The position numbers and the translations under genes were made by a program. A stretch of DNA of 64,000 nucleotides from Cryptosporidium bovis. Taxonomy: Eukaryota; Apicomplexa; Conoidasida; Eucoccidiorida; Cryptosporidiidae. The stretch covers positions 124,001 to 188,000 of the forward strand of contig VHIT02000011.1 of NCBI GenBank assembly GCA_009768925.2, given 5' to 3'. Positions within the stretch are counted from its first letter, which is position 1. The number at the start of each line of letters is the position of its first letter. Shown here piece after piece: positions 41,601 to 51,704 of this stretch. The notes under the pieces were generated by a model. It was not told the origin of the DNA. It worked only from the letters and a program-made list of their open reading frames with translations, and searched no databases.

Positions 41601-42066
41601 AGTTAAACAATTAGTGGAGCCTGCATTTGACGTTGTTAAAATGTTTTCATATCCTAAAAGTTTTCAAATTGCACTAGAACAGGCAGAAAAAAACAACGAG
41701 AGGATTTTATCAAATAAGATTAATCAGGAAGTGCAAATCAGATCAAAAATTGAACAATATAGTGCAAATTCCACGTCTTATCGTAATAACAATAAAACTA
41801 ATAGTGATCTTAATTTAAGTAGCAACAATAGTTATAATGATAGTATCAATATAGATTATCATAAAACTCAGAGTAACATTGAAAATAATGACAATAATAT
41901 CAGCGAAAAAAATACTACAAACGCAAGTAATAATTCTATTTTGCCATTTAATATAAAGTCAAAGTGCGACGAGAATCATTCCTCAAATAAGTTGGAAGAT
42001 ATGTCCGAGGACATGAATCAAACCATAAAGTTCTACAACGATGTCATTAAAAAAAGAAAGGTTTAA
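38668..42066 (+). CDS. CTF4: Ctf4/AND-1/WDHD1-like replisome adaptor
   Basis: The protein has 1,132 residues. The N-terminal half looks like a divergent WD40 propeller, followed by an acidic Asp/Glu region (about 465-530). From about residue 565 the central domain matches Ctf4/WDHD1: GYTGEFIYN at the start, REHLLCWNHSGYMIY, WTKELLVGEDLVCMTCSKDF and FVAAITSLRYLRVWRNSG (compare the WAAAATSALLLRLF segment of the human protein). GTIIIWCGITDKGVPVIKDS and the LPxxxPxPLMAKNSLNY-type end follow. A helical C-terminal region (about 900-1,060) ends in Asn/Ser-rich sequence. Ctf4 trimers link the CMG helicase to polymerase alpha. The human HMG box is not seen. Its upstream neighbour in the window, RFC1, is also a replisome gene. 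Confidence 0.8.
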   Translation: MDGNNVVCSINSEYNDSFRRELYLSYEYKESNLISIIIHTNEKTSLEIININVDNNGEYSSEGIIWSPRENNIQKKEFDYKQISYCLYSNNNVYLGYTNGSVRQYSFKNIVDTDKLRLEDNYYNEMFGDSQEESDSTEGKKKHWLNSDNNDKINSRLLMKHMGYPICIKENNNKIYVLYDDGILMSTDKEYSKGYNVKRYYETFEGSIYFSLNSKGNYIAFSTNDRRLLISSINNDELENRNNSKILLEKTLFRKTSFESSEKTKNPHNILNTCWSLCDKYLFIPGDTEIRVFNIDDYNKNNYDIKVFEDVVSKTSKVEKSEICLIRVIKIENSVNLNLLLSLDIICGLNIYVYEDGLLNIKMINRNKLNMFDKMKKNSYPISLDVVNYNGGSFLIGIVLNTGETVIREININDKININFSGDSDIKLVNYSSKKSDFDKIEKSNKLLDDIAEVDVNDKSEYSDNIFMKDDYFDDDDYQASKNDEYYEDDIYEKTAKSGVNISDNEYNENDDSDGVIGDDIDDEYEYENWDKKELGKQINYLKKRIEKLKEVINNSNDSQIPVIPGYTGEFIYNENNDSLMEENREHLLCWNHSGYMIYKIDEMNERPMIDLECYNSIDGPKKIKIYDTKGFNMGNVGIDGYILGRKAKSLENGKYIPSILEYRLWRTWGRSDKTGWTKELLVGEDLVCMTCSKDFVAAITSLRYLRVWRNSGINKLIIKLLGYPVSCVSNDDYLFVITQKEPFYYKTMNDYENTRRKHMSEIISGKCNTYEIYIINVNYETIIYNDIMSVSPGTIIIWCGITDKGVPVIKDSSGQTYILSRQWKNQKENWIPCTNFNSIEKNTVNKCFILSLEEDYFNVIKLPEGYDNPTPLMAKNSLNYTSIKIPYNIPILGLPSSIRRWMNIIDNDKTLSECVTNNNIPWEIIDELILKLDIKYNTILSSILLLNESDYHEYEVQLKQYKLQKEKLLMRLYMKLLVKQLVEPAFDVVKMFSYPKSFQIALEQAEKNNERILSNKINQEVQIRSKIEQYSANSTSYRNNNKTNSDLNLSSNNSYNDSINIDYHKTQSNIENNDNNISEKNTTNASNNSILPFNIKSKCDENHSSNKLEDMSEDMNQTIKFYNDVIKKRKV

Positions 42067-42486
42067 GTAGTTACTCCGGTTGATTCTTTTATCGTTCAGC
42101 TTTATATGCAAACCCACTTATTTTTTCTAATATCACATTACCGCCAATGTGAGACAGATTTTATATGGTCTGTCAAAAAGGGCGGTAACTGTCTCATATT
42201 ATAAATGTTTAGTTAATAATTTAAAATAAGAATATTTAATATTAACTTATTTAAACTTGAATAAGCTTCAAAAAAACTATAAATACAGAATAAAAAATCA
42301 TAGGAAGTAGGAAAAAAAGTTTATATAGATATATGCAACACTGAATAAGAATTGTTGCTGTGACATTGTAAAATAGTTTGTGTAGATTTACTTTGTTGCA
42401 TTTCGACTAGATAATTTGCTTCGATTACTTTACTTTTTCCAGATACAGAACGAATAGATATTGAAGATATATATTAAAAAAGAAAT
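42067..42486. promoter_or_regulatory. Spacer with interlocked inverted repeats upstream of uL23
   Basis: Within 59 bp the order is TTACCGCC (42138-42145), TGAGACAG (42150-42157), GGCGGTAA (42181-42188), CTGTCTCA (42189-42196). Each pair is inverted and the two pairs interleave. They lie about 290-350 bp before the uL23 ATG. The GGCGG core fits the E2F-like promoter class; TGAGACAG is a second element whose factor I do not know. Confidence 0.5.
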
Positions 42487-42974
42487 ATGGCAGTTACAAA
42501 GAAAGGTAAGTTATTTTTCTGTTCTCAAATAAAACTTCATCTAACCGATTACTTTCGTTAGGTAATGCAACTAAAGCAGCACAGGCAATAAAGAATTCAA
42601 AAAGATCCTCAACTACAAAAGTAAGAACACGTGTTCAATTTTACAGACCAAAGACGTTAAAGTTAGAGAGAAAACCAAAGTATGAGAGGAAAGTAATAAA
42701 AACACAGAAGGATTTGGATTGTTTTGACATCATAAAAAGACCTATTACAACGGAGTCTGCAATGAAAAAGGTTGAAACTTTAAATACAATCGTATTTTTG
42801 GTAAATGAGAGAGCAAATAAAAAACAAATAAAATATGCAGTAAATAAACTTTATGATGTTAAAGTTGACCATGTAAATACAGTAAATACATTTGGTTACG
42901 GTAAAAAGGCTTATGTTAGGTTGTCACCTGATGTAGAGGCCGTTGATGTTGCAAGTAGGATTGGTATAATCTAA
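42487..42974 (+). CDS. RPL23A: Ribosomal protein uL23 (RPL23A), 2 exons
   Basis: Exons 42487-42505 and 42562-42974 surround a 56-nt GTAAGT...TTAG intron (phase 1) and encode 143 residues. The tiny first exon supplies MAVTKK. The body has the basic N-terminal extension (NATKAAQAIKNSKRSS), VRTRVQFYRPKTLKLERKPKY, and the conserved core IIKRPITTESAMKKVE, NTIVFLVNERANKKQIK and AVNKLYDVKV...NTFGYGKKAYVRLS. It ends GII, as in the eukaryotic family. uL23 sits at the peptide exit tunnel and contacts SRP. The signal-rich spacer upstream is its promoter. Confidence 0.97.
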
Positions 42975-43284
42975 ATCATTTAATTATTAATAAATTCGAC
43001 GTTACTATGAATTTCTTTGTAAAGTGAGGAATAATATATTGTGATTCATTTAGATAGACTGTTATTTTTTTGGTTTATTAAAGAGTTGAATTTTAATAAA
43101 TTAAATAGAATTAGATTAACTATAGACACTATTTGAGTCTTTTCACCCTTTTTATATCTTCAAAGTATTAATTTTGTTATTATTAAATATGTAGTAATAC
43201 TCGACTAATCAAGTTACTCTAGTTACTATTCTAGTCTCTGAAATTAATTTAAATGACCTTTTTTCCGGGTTGATGTTATTCTTT
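42975..43284. other. Convergent spacer
   Basis: This 310-bp AT-rich region lies between the 3' ends of uL23 (+) and the 1,916-aa gene (-). I see nothing in it beyond likely polyadenylation sequence. Confidence 0.4.
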
Positions 43285-46200
43285 TCACTTTGAATTGGCG
43301 TTGATGATTGTTTCATTGCATATTAGTATAAGCGTTTCATATGATTCAATTGCTTTTCTTAGATTTGAGGTCATTTTAGGTAATTCTTTTCCTACTTTGC
43401 ACGAATAACAATTTCCACAAGTTTGATCTAAAAGCACGTCACAACCTATTATTTTATTACATTCATCTAGATAAAGTAGATGTGATAATTCTGCATGCTT
43501 TATTTCTAATTGACTTTTTAATTTAGACAATACTTTCTCACTACATTCAATAAATATTCCATCAAACAGTTTAAACAATGTTTCTGAATATTTGTTGGCA
43601 TTAAATTTGCTAAAATCAATTTTACCATCATTTCCCAAGACAAAATCATTTCTACTGTATGACCCTGCTTGTGGTTTTGGTTTTGTTTTTGGATCTGGTT
43701 TTGGTTGTGGTTGTGGTTGTGGCTTTGGTTTTGGATCTGGTTGTGGTTGTGGCTTTGGTTTTGGATCTTTTTGTGGTTTTGGTTGTGGCTTTGGTTTTGG
43801 ATCTGGTTTTGGATCTGGTTGTGGTTTTGGATCTGGTTTTGGTTGTGGCTTTGGTTTTGGATCTGGTTTTGGAACTTCAATTCCAATTGCACTTTTTATG
43901 GAATTACTCATAAATTCAATCATATTCTTCTCATTTTTATCACTAACCGTATATATTTGCTCAAACGTAAGTGGTTCAGATACCAGGTTTTTATATTCAA
44001 AGAACAATTTGAAGGCCAAATCACTAACCGATCTTTCAACTTCTGATTTTAGCTCTGGTTTTGGAACTTCAGTTCCAATTTCATCTTTTATGGCGTTAAT
44101 CATAAATTCAATCATATCAAGCCCATTTTTATTACTAACTATATATATTTGTTCAAACGTAAGTGGGGCAGACACCAGGTTTTTATAGTCAAAGAACAGT
44201 ATGAAAACCTCTTCAGTAATCAATCTGTCAACTTCTGGTTGTGGCTTTGGTTTTGTTTTTGGATCTGGTTTTGGAACTTCAATTCCAATTTCATCTTTTA
44301 TGGCGTTAATCATAAATTCAATCATATTCTCTTCATTATTATCACTAACCGTATATATCTGCTCTAATGTAAGTGGTTCAGATACCAGGTTTTTATAGTC
44401 AAGGTACAATTGGACAACACCTTGACTAAGCAATTTGTCAAGTGTTTTATCACCGACTTCTTTCTCATGTTTTTCTTTTTTACCATCATCAGCACCATTA
44501 TAATTTTCAATAGCACTAGTTAATAATTTTTTTATATCATCATAGTTACCATTAGCCATATCAATTATTTGATCAAAAGTTTTGGGATCTTCTACTGACA
44601 TTCCATATTTAATATATAGTGAAATTAACGAATTAATATAAGATATATATTCAATTCTTCTCTCCAAAGCATCATCCATTAAAATAAGTCTAATAAGTTC
44701 TTCTAACTCAAGTCCTTTAAAACCTGATACAATTTTTTCCAAACTGCTAAGTTTGAGTTTTGGTGATTTTGCTTTATTAATGTAATCATCATATAATTTT
44801 CCAGTAGCTGGGTAATTATCAATGTTCAGGTCAACATCTACATTTTTTTCATTATAAAATTCATTGATAATTTGTAATTTAAACTCTTTAAACAATTTAA
44901 AATTTAATTCAGACAAATCCAGTAGTCTTGCCAAAGGCTTTTGTATTTTATTCTCAAACTGTCCCAAAAGTCCATTTTCATTTAAATAATCAAATTTTAT
45001 ACAGGATGATAATAAAACTTCTGCTCTTGAAACAGCTGCCTTATTTAAAAATAATTCTGCTAATAACGTTTTACCATATTTGCATTTATTGCATTTATAA
45101 TTTAATTTACTTTTACATTTATCGCACGAATTTTCAAGCATTTCCACCTTAATAAAATTAATATTTTGTTTAATAACAAAGCACATTTTGAATACTTCAT
45201 TGATTTGCTGCATTATCTCTACGCAACCTATTGGCATTTTTGGATCAACCAAAGACTTGTGCAATAAACCCAAAAACTCATCCTTTTTACCTTTTAGTGC
45301 GGATATATTTATCCATGGTGTTTTGTATTTATTAAATTTTTTACACATGTCCAAACAGTGCTCAAGCTCTGCCTTTATATCACGAAATATAGACATCAAA
45401 GCATGTGCACCTTTTTTATGCGAATTTACTGGATTTATTAACTCCTTTATATATTCATTTACTGTTAATAATCTTGAATTAATTGCAACTAATAATTCAA
45501 TATTACACTCAGCCATAAATAAAAATTTTGCTCTAAAAATGAGTGGAACAAATAAATTAAACAACAATCTATGTATTATACCATATGCAATACTCAAATC
45601 GTAGTCAAGTAAATCTAGTACATATATTCCACCCAGCACTTCATTTTCTTTAAATGCAGCTCTATCAGTAATTTGAAGTGGATAGTTTGTTTCTTCCTCT
45701 CTTTTTTCTTCGTCTTCTCCCCTTTTTTCATCTTCTCTCTTTCTTTCTTCAGCTTCTTTTCTCCTTTTTTCATCTTCTCTCTTTCTTTCTTCAGCTTCTT
45801 TTCTCCTTTTTTCATCTTCTCTCCTTCTTTCTTCAGCTTCTCTTCTCTTTCTTTCTTCATCTTCTCTCATTTTTCTTTCTTCATCTTCTCTCCTCTTTCT
45901 TTCTTCATCTTCTCTCTTTCTTTCTTCATCTTCTCTTCTCTTTCTTTCTTCATCTTCTCTTCTCTTTCTTTCTTCATCTTCTCTCTTTCTTTCTTCAGCT
46001 TCTTTTCTCCTTTTTTCATCTTCTCTCCTTCTTTCTTCAGCTTCTTTTCTCCTTTTTTCATCTTCTCTCATTTTTCTTTCTTTATCTTCTCTCTTTCTTT
46101 CTTCATCTTCTCTCCTCTTTCTTTCTTCATCTTCTCTCTTTCTTTCTTCATCTTCTCTTCTCTTTCTTTCTTCATCTTCTCTTCTCTTTCTTTCTTCATC

Positions 46201-49035
46201 TTCTCTCTTTCTTTCTTCATCTTCTCTCCTCTTTCTTTCTTCATCTTCTCTTCTCTTTCTTTCTTCATCTTCTCTCTTTCTTTCTTCATCTTCTCTCCTC
46301 TTTCTTTCTTCGTCCTCTTTTTTACGACCATCATCCCCACCGTCATCATCTCCTTTTTCTTCATCTTCTGTCGATGTTGAAGTTTCAGAATATATATATG
46401 AAGAATCCTCCATAGTAGAGGCATCAGAAATATGCGGTATAAATCCACCAGATATTCTCGAAAATTGATCCTTTAAAGGTGTATGTTCAGGTAAATCATC
46501 GCTGCCAAATGCTTTTTTTAACACAGATTCGTCTAAAACATATGGTACTAAAGTGAGTGTATCAAAGGTTTTAACAGTAATCCCATTTAGTTTTGACTTA
46601 TTGACCCCTATATATAAGTAATTGAATAAAAATTTAATAGAAAATACCAGATCATAAACAAATACACTTTCCTTTGGCAAAATTTCGTATTCAAATCCTA
46701 AATTATATTCCGGATCTTTATTTAACGAAGTATCCTTCTTAATCATCATTAATATTGATAATAAATAATTCAATGGTTTTAGTAACCTGGTTTCATCTTT
46801 ATTTTCGTGATTTTTTTCCAATAAAAATGAATATACCAGTCCAAATGTCAATTCTGCTATACTTAAATTTAATTTTCTTATATCTTCAATATTTTTTACA
46901 TAACTTTTAACCATATAATATATGCTATAGTCTACATTATAATCCTCCAAATTCAATCTACATATTTTAATTTTATCTAGTAGACTACTAAGTAAAATAT
47001 TTAATTCTTCTTCCAGACCAACATTTTTGTTATTACTTAAGTTTGATTTACTGTTTTCACGTATCAATTCTATTTGAATGGTTCTATAATATAATATTGC
47101 TAACAATATATAACTACACCTTCTACCGGATAAGACTCTTTCATCAACTGAATTCGTAGATGCTGATATCAAAGTTTTCAAGTGTTCTAAGGACGTTGAA
47201 TCTGTACGAATAGATATAAATTCTGATCCATCTATTGATTCAATAACATTATTGGAAGTATATTTATCTAATGCTTTATTATTGAAAAGACAAACAATCA
47301 ATACTGATAAGAGTTTATTTATTTTGTTTGTTAACTCTTCCAATTTTTTATCACATAAATTTTTTTGGGAAACAGATCTTGGATTTTTCAACATTTTATA
47401 TTGAATATATCTATAATATGATAACAATTCCAATATTTGTTCTTTAATCAAAGTTAATATGTTGCGATCCTCGTGTATTTTATCCACTAAATTCACATCT
47501 CCTTGATATATTTCTATAGACAAATCAATTAATGTTTTTGAATTACGGTTACTTAATAAATAATTTAAGCTTTTGTTAGGTAATCTGATTATTTGTGGTA
47601 AGAGAAATTCATTATAAGCAACTTTTGAAGAATCCAATACTTGCAAATCATTATTTCCTTCAGACATTTTATCCATATTTGTTGTTTGTATCATCTCTAT
47701 ACATTTTCTATACATGGTCTTTATTGTAATATTTATTAACCTATTTAAACTAAGGTAAATACCCATATTTTCGGCAGAATTGCCTTCTAAAAAACTAAAA
47801 ATTTCTTTTAAAGACATATTACCAAACTTTTTTTCAGATAACTCATTTTCCATCATTTTTAAGTTATCATCATTACAAATTGATGGTAAATTTGATGATA
47901 TAAATAAATTATTGTATCCATTATTCAAACAAAGTGTTTCAACTATTTGCTGAAATAATAAAGTTCTGTTTAAAATAGTAAGAGTATTTTTTAATGCTAA
48001 TATTTTTTCATTCAGACCTGTTTTAATTGAATTACCATCAACCTGGGAGCTTTTTTTATTCTCTAGTTTGTCTAACATAGACATATATTTATTAAAATAT
48101 TTCAATAATAACTTTCTATTTTTCTCTAGTTTTATTAAATAAATATCAACTAGACAATTGTTATGGTTAAAAGTTGAAATGTTATCTAATGATTCAGATA
48201 TTACTAATAACAATCTTCTTGTAAGATAAAAATGACTTTTCGGTTTAAAGTATATCAATGAATTACTTATATCGCCACTTTCATTCTTCGATGTTGCTAA
48301 ATCTAACAAGTCTTTGTTATAAGATGACTCCATATCCAATTTGTCTTCATCCAAATTTTTATCCACGTCTAATCCCAAACTCTTCAATTCCTTCTTCCTA
48401 TTTCTTATTCTTTCATCTCTTCTTTCTTTCATCTTCTTATATTTGTCTTTCCTTTTTTTTTTATATTCTTCTTTCTCCTCCGCAGTCATTGCTTCATATT
48501 TATAATTTAAAGGCCTATAAAACACATTAACATCCATCATCTCACCCTTTAATATCTTTAATCTGTATGACAATTTATCCACATTCAATTTCATATTTAT
48601 TATACTATTTGCATATGCTTTCAAGTCTAATCTTATTCTCTTTATTGCATTGGCTCTTGTTTCACATTTACTACAACGATTACCTTTTTGTTTTTTAATG
48701 TTTTTATTACTTCTACAATCATGTGAATCATAATTTTTCTTTATTTTGTCAGATCCACTCTTTAGTTCATCAAATTTCTTTTTCTCCTCTAGTATCAATT
48801 TTTCATAATCAATCAATAACTTGGTTATTTCTTCTATTGTTAATCCTCTAAAATCCCAATGTGATAATCTTTTTAATGAAGTCAAAAATGGATTATCTCC
48901 TGATTTTAATCCCAACAATGAAATTCCGTCATTTAATATTTCCTTTGAAATAATGTTCTCATCATTGAATATAAATATATAACAAAATAATAAGAATATG
49001 CACGATATACTTTTTTCAACTTTTCTGTAATTCAT
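43285..49035 (-). CDS. Very large secreted Cys-module and repeat protein
   Basis: A single-exon protein of 1,916 residues with a signal peptide (about residues 10-24, [14 protein letters not shown]). The body is alpha-helical with sparse Cys. Three CxxC modules are visible: RCSKCET near residue 118, [18 protein letters not shown] near 1,300, and [10 protein letters not shown] near 1,872. Each is followed by a helix of about 30 residues. Between about 905 and 1,115 is a Glu/Arg/Lys/Asp tract built from ERKREDE-like units. At about 1,535-1,722 three degenerate 55-60-residue units carry DYKNLVSxPLTxEQIYxV and end in EVPKP. A Pro-Lys-Gln tract follows (about 1,722-1,788), then the last module. 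The protein is probably extracellular, matrix or wall. No named family; the C-terminal gene at 61.5 kb looks related. Confidence 0.85.
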   Translation of the reverse strand: MNYRKVEKSISCIFLLFCYIFIFNDENIISKEILNDGISLLGLKSGDNPFLTSLKRLSHWDFRGLTIEEITKLLIDYEKLILEEKKKFDELKSGSDKIKKNYDSHDCRSNKNIKKQKGNRCSKCETRANAIKRIRLDLKAYANSIINMKLNVDKLSYRLKILKGEMMDVNVFYRPLNYKYEAMTAEEKEEYKKKRKDKYKKMKERRDERIRNRKKELKSLGLDVDKNLDEDKLDMESSYNKDLLDLATSKNESGDISNSLIYFKPKSHFYLTRRLLLVISESLDNISTFNHNNCLVDIYLIKLEKNRKLLLKYFNKYMSMLDKLENKKSSQVDGNSIKTGLNEKILALKNTLTILNRTLLFQQIVETLCLNNGYNNLFISSNLPSICNDDNLKMMENELSEKKFGNMSLKEIFSFLEGNSAENMGIYLSLNRLINITIKTMYRKCIEMIQTTNMDKMSEGNNDLQVLDSSKVAYNEFLLPQIIRLPNKSLNYLLSNRNSKTLIDLSIEIYQGDVNLVDKIHEDRNILTLIKEQILELLSYYRYIQYKMLKNPRSVSQKNLCDKKLEELTNKINKLLSVLIVCLFNNKALDKYTSNNVIESIDGSEFISIRTDSTSLEHLKTLISASTNSVDERVLSGRRCSYILLAILYYRTIQIELIRENSKSNLSNNKNVGLEEELNILLSSLLDKIKICRLNLEDYNVDYSIYYMVKSYVKNIEDIRKLNLSIAELTFGLVYSFLLEKNHENKDETRLLKPLNYLLSILMMIKKDTSLNKDPEYNLGFEYEILPKESVFVYDLVFSIKFLFNYLYIGVNKSKLNGITVKTFDTLTLVPYVLDESVLKKAFGSDDLPEHTPLKDQFSRISGGFIPHISDASTMEDSSYIYSETSTSTEDEEKGDDDGGDDGRKKEDEERKRREDEERKREDEERKRREDEERKRREDEERKREDEERKRREDEERKRREDEERKREDEERKRREDEERKREDKERKMREDEKRRKEAEERRREDEKRRKEAEERKREDEERKRREDEERKRREDEERKREDEERKRREDEERKMREDEERKRREAEERRREDEKRRKEAEERKREDEKRRKEAEERKREDEKRGEDEEKREEETNYPLQITDRAAFKENEVLGGIYVLDLLDYDLSIAYGIIHRLLFNLFVPLIFRAKFLFMAECNIELLVAINSRLLTVNEYIKELINPVNSHKKGAHALMSIFRDIKAELEHCLDMCKKFNKYKTPWINISALKGKKDEFLGLLHKSLVDPKMPIGCVEIMQQINEVFKMCFVIKQNINFIKVEMLENSCDKCKSKLNYKCNKCKYGKTLLAELFLNKAAVSRAEVLLSSCIKFDYLNENGLLGQFENKIQKPLARLLDLSELNFKLFKEFKLQIINEFYNEKNVDVDLNIDNYPATGKLYDDYINKAKSPKLKLSSLEKIVSGFKGLELEELIRLILMDDALERRIEYISYINSLISLYIKYGMSVEDPKTFDQIIDMANGNYDDIKKLLTSAIENYNGADDGKKEKHEKEVGDKTLDKLLSQGVVQLYLDYKNLVSEPLTLEQIYTVSDNNEENMIEFMINAIKDEIGIEVPKPDPKTKPKPQPEVDRLITEEVFILFFDYKNLVSAPLTFEQIYIVSNKNGLDMIEFMINAIKDEIGTEVPKPELKSEVERSVSDLAFKLFFEYKNLVSEPLTFEQIYTVSDKNEKNMIEFMSNSIKSAIGIEVPKPDPKPKPQPKPDPKPQPDPKPDPKPKPQPKPQKDPKPKPQPQPDPKPKPQPQPQPKPDPKTKPKPQAGSYSRNDFVLGNDGKIDFSKFNANKYSETLFKLFDGIFIECSEKVLSKLKSQLEIKHAELSHLLYLDECNKIIGCDVLLDQTCGNCYSCKVGKELPKMTSNLRKAIESYETLILICNETIINANSK
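43670..43870. repeat. Pro-Lys/Gln low-complexity repeat tract
   Basis: Degenerate hexa/dodecamer repeats (ggttttggatctggttgt...) encode [12 protein letters not shown]-type sequence in the 1,916-aa protein. Antisense Trp/Phe/Gly-rich frames here are shadows. Confidence 0.9.
43871..44430. repeat. Three degenerate repeats, YKNLVS unit
   Basis: On the minus strand, copies lie roughly at 44264-44430, 44060-44240 and 43870-44050. Each encodes DYKNLVSxPLT-EQIY followed by [14 protein letters not shown] and EVPKP. The copies differ in sequence, so they are older than the 5.5-kb repeat. Confidence 0.85.
45685..46320. repeat. Charged ERK/RED repeat tract
   Basis: About 640 bp of tcttcatcttctctcttt-like units encode [14 protein letters not shown]-type sequence, probably a long single alpha helix or coiled coil. 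The long plus-strand Phe/Ser/Leu frames over it are shadows of the repeat. Confidence 0.9.
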
Positions 49036-50162
49036 TTTTTCACCGCTATTTAAACAACTAATGACAAACTCTAGTTCTGAATGTAAGGATTCAAAAAATA
49101 AACAAGTTTATGTACATCTCACATGAACCAATAACTTTACGGGGGGGGGGGGGGGAAAAAAAAANNGGGGGGGGGGGGGAGAACAATAAAACATTGTGTT
49201 CTTATCCCTTCGCCAAGCTTAATGAGAAAAAACTACTTCTATTCGTTAATAAGTCCACACCACCACTATCTTTTGCTTATACTTTTCACAAGAGTAAATC
49301 ACCCTTAAATTTATTTACATTCCTTTAACTAAATCTTTAATGATTATTAGATCAAATTTATAGGCGGCAAACCTCTTGGTTTATCAGTAGTTATATATCG
49401 TTTGCATGCAAATTAATGCATCATAAACAAACTTTGATGATAGTTATAAATAAAGATCATTACTATATATAAGTATTTGGCTATTATTTTAATTTAATGG
49501 TGATGAGCTGAAACTCATGAAAAAAAACGCGAAAATGAAGGAATTGAACAGATTTTGTTTTAACATTTAGGCAGTGATTCTTTTTGGCGTACTGTAAACC
49601 TTTTCATAGTGGAATAAAAATTAAAAAGTAAGGCAAAATCAGTGAAAGTAGTTTTTTTAAAATTATCCAATATTTTCTCCTTTCATGGAAAGAGTTGTCA
49701 TTTGCGTTTTCTTTGTCAAAATTGTACCAATAACTTTGTATGTAGCATAGTATTAGAAGCAAAAAATTCCCGGTGAAAAATATATAGGAATAAATTACGT
49801 AAATGAGTATTTATGTGTTCTTTTTTCCCTTTTTGAAACATATTTAAAAATTAGAATTAGTTTAAATATACAAACAAAAGAAAGAGAATGTTGGAAAAAA
49901 TAGAATGAAAGATAGAAAAAGTGAAAAAAAATTATAGCAATTACTCTTATTGTTTTAGTTTATATTTTGTTTTAATATTGCATTTTTTTTTCAACATATA
50001 TTCAATTGCTAAATGTATATGTAAAACAAAAAAGAAATGGAACCGGGAAATAATTGTGAATTAAAGGTGAGGAGGAATAATATTAGCAATATAAAAATAA
50101 TAAAATGAAAAGCAATTTAGGTATATTTTAATATAGATAATATACGTAAAATTGATAAGGGA
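49036..50162. other. Divergent spacer with ambiguous bases
   Basis: This 1.13-kb spacer lies between the 1,916-aa gene (-) and the UVRAG-like gene (+). It includes the poly-G/NN stretch at 49141-49179, GGCGGCAA at 49363-49370 and TTTGCATGCAAA near 49409. The frame at 49110-49328 runs through the Ns and is not a gene. Confidence 0.4.
49141..49179. other. Poly-G / poly-A / NN / poly-G sequence
   Basis: 15 G, 9 A, two N (49165-49166) and 13 G in a genome that is otherwise strongly AT-rich. It looks like a homopolymer sequencing problem or a join made during assembly. The true sequence and length are not reliable. Confidence 0.85.
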
Positions 50163-51704
50163 ATGTTGAGACTTGGTGGAATATCAAAAATAGAACTTTT
50201 TCTTGACGAAAACAATGAGAATAATTTTGATAGCAAGAATATTTTTTTAGAACTAGTTATATTATTCAATTCAAAAGAAGATAAATTATATAAATTAGTC
50301 AATGATTACTTGCACACTTTGAATTCATCAATTTGTCAAAATGAAGAAACTCCAAATAATAAAAGTTGTTTGTTATGTAATTCATTTGTAAATGAAAATT
50401 TGGTTAATTATAATCTTAATGAAAAAGAATACAAAATAGAAGTGATATTATTTAGAATTGATGAATTTGATACTGTGAATGAATCAAATTACAAAAGACT
50501 AACTTTTAACATTGAAAATGAATTAAAACACTACAGATCGATTGGAATAATTCCAAACTCAATAACTGATTATTACATATTTCCACTATCAATTATGCAG
50601 TATTCCAATGCAGCCATGTGTTTAAAGCTTAAAGATTCAAATAAAAAAACTTTAATTTGGAAATCTAAAGAATTTTCAATTAATGATTTGAAAAAAATTG
50701 ATAATGGCAATTTAAACAATATTAATAATAGTAATTCGTTCTATATATACAATGGAAAAAAGGAAAAATATGGTATAGTAGATTTTAAAAATCCCAATAA
50801 TAATAATGGTGAGGATAATATATTAAGATTAAACATGAAAAAATATAAGATAATTAACATTGTAAAAAGAACAAAAGAATTGCATTCTCTATTAAAATTA
50901 AATAGAAAAAATTTGATTGAAATATTTGAAATAACCAAGCTTTTTAGGGATGTTGAAAGTAAAGATAATAATGATGACGATAATAGAATCAGCACAAAAA
51001 TTGAGTCATTTATCAGTAATATTGAAAATAACTACACGACTTCAAATTCAAATAAAATAAATCATATTGGATTTAATTATAATAATGAATATAAAATAGA
51101 TAAAATACAAATGAACAATAGCATTGAAAAAATAAAAGAAAACCATATAACTATTGAAAAAATGATTAATGATGCAAGAATTGAAATTAATAACAACCTA
51201 ATTAGTGTAAATAAGCTCAAACACATTATAAATAAATATAGAAATAATATCATTTTAAATGTTTCTAATAACATATATCCTATTTCAATATTAAATAATG
51301 GTTATTTAAATAACTTGCTTCACATAAGAGGAATAACTTTACCCATAATAAATGTTATACAAAGTTATAATAATAATGATGATAAGGATATATCTACATC
51401 ACTTGGGTATGTTATGCACTATATATTGATTATATCTGAAATAATGAACATACCTTTGTCACATCAAATTAACTATAAAGGTTCATTTTCTACAATAAAT
51501 GACACCCCATTATATATATATCCTAATGTATCTAGTAAGCAAATCAAAAGGTCATTACTGTACTTGAAATCATTAATATATCATCAACTTTTAAATTACT
51601 TTAATATTAACCATAAAATTATTAGAAAGCTGTTATCTACAAATAACATCCTCCTATGGTTGCTAACTATTAAAAATGTAATATTAAATGAGTATTATAA
51701 TTAA
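50163..51704 (+). CDS. UVRAG/Vps38-like subunit of the Vps34 PI3-kinase complex
   Basis: The protein has 513 residues. The N-terminal part (to about 200) is beta-rich and could be the C2-like domain. The middle (about 230-370) is a helical coiled-coil region with Asn-rich breaks. The last third carries the signature I recognise from UVRAG/Vps38: LLHIRGITLPII (about residue 385), then SLGYVMHYILIISEIMNIPLSH, YKGSFSTIND (about 439), and PLYIYPN followed by SLLYLKSLIYHQLLNYF. Human UVRAG has the same order (ALGYV.H, ..L..PL, GSxSxIxD, FPLY; from memory). Known UVRAG joins Beclin 1, Vps15 and Vps34 in complex II for endosomal PI3P. Atg14 has a similar but weaker pattern. Partners are not in the window. 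Confidence 0.65.
   Translation: MLRLGGISKIELFLDENNENNFDSKNIFLELVILFNSKEDKLYKLVNDYLHTLNSSICQNEETPNNKSCLLCNSFVNENLVNYNLNEKEYKIEVILFRIDEFDTVNESNYKRLTFNIENELKHYRSIGIIPNSITDYYIFPLSIMQYSNAAMCLKLKDSNKKTLIWKSKEFSINDLKKIDNGNLNNINNSNSFYIYNGKKEKYGIVDFKNPNNNNGEDNILRLNMKKYKIINIVKRTKELHSLLKLNRKNLIEIFEITKLFRDVESKDNNDDDNRISTKIESFISNIENNYTTSNSNKINHIGFNYNNEYKIDKIQMNNSIEKIKENHITIEKMINDARIEINNNLISVNKLKHIINKYRNNIILNVSNNIYPISILNNGYLNNLLHIRGITLPIINVIQSYNNNDDKDISTSLGYVMHYILIISEIMNIPLSHQINYKGSFSTINDTPLYIYPNVSSKQIKRSLLYLKSLIYHQLLNYFNINHKIIRKLLSTNNILLWLLTIKNVILNEYYN

Noticed and set aside
43592-44398. Plus-strand Gly/Phe/Trp-rich ORFs
   Set aside because: Antisense shadows of the Pro-Lys and YKNLVS repeats.
45673-46415. 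Long plus-strand Phe/Ser/Leu-rich ORFs (235 and 245 aa)
   Set aside because: They are antisense readings of the ERK/RED repeat; composition follows the repeat.
49110-49328. 72-aa ORF through the Ns
   Set aside because: It depends on ambiguous bases and homopolymer G.
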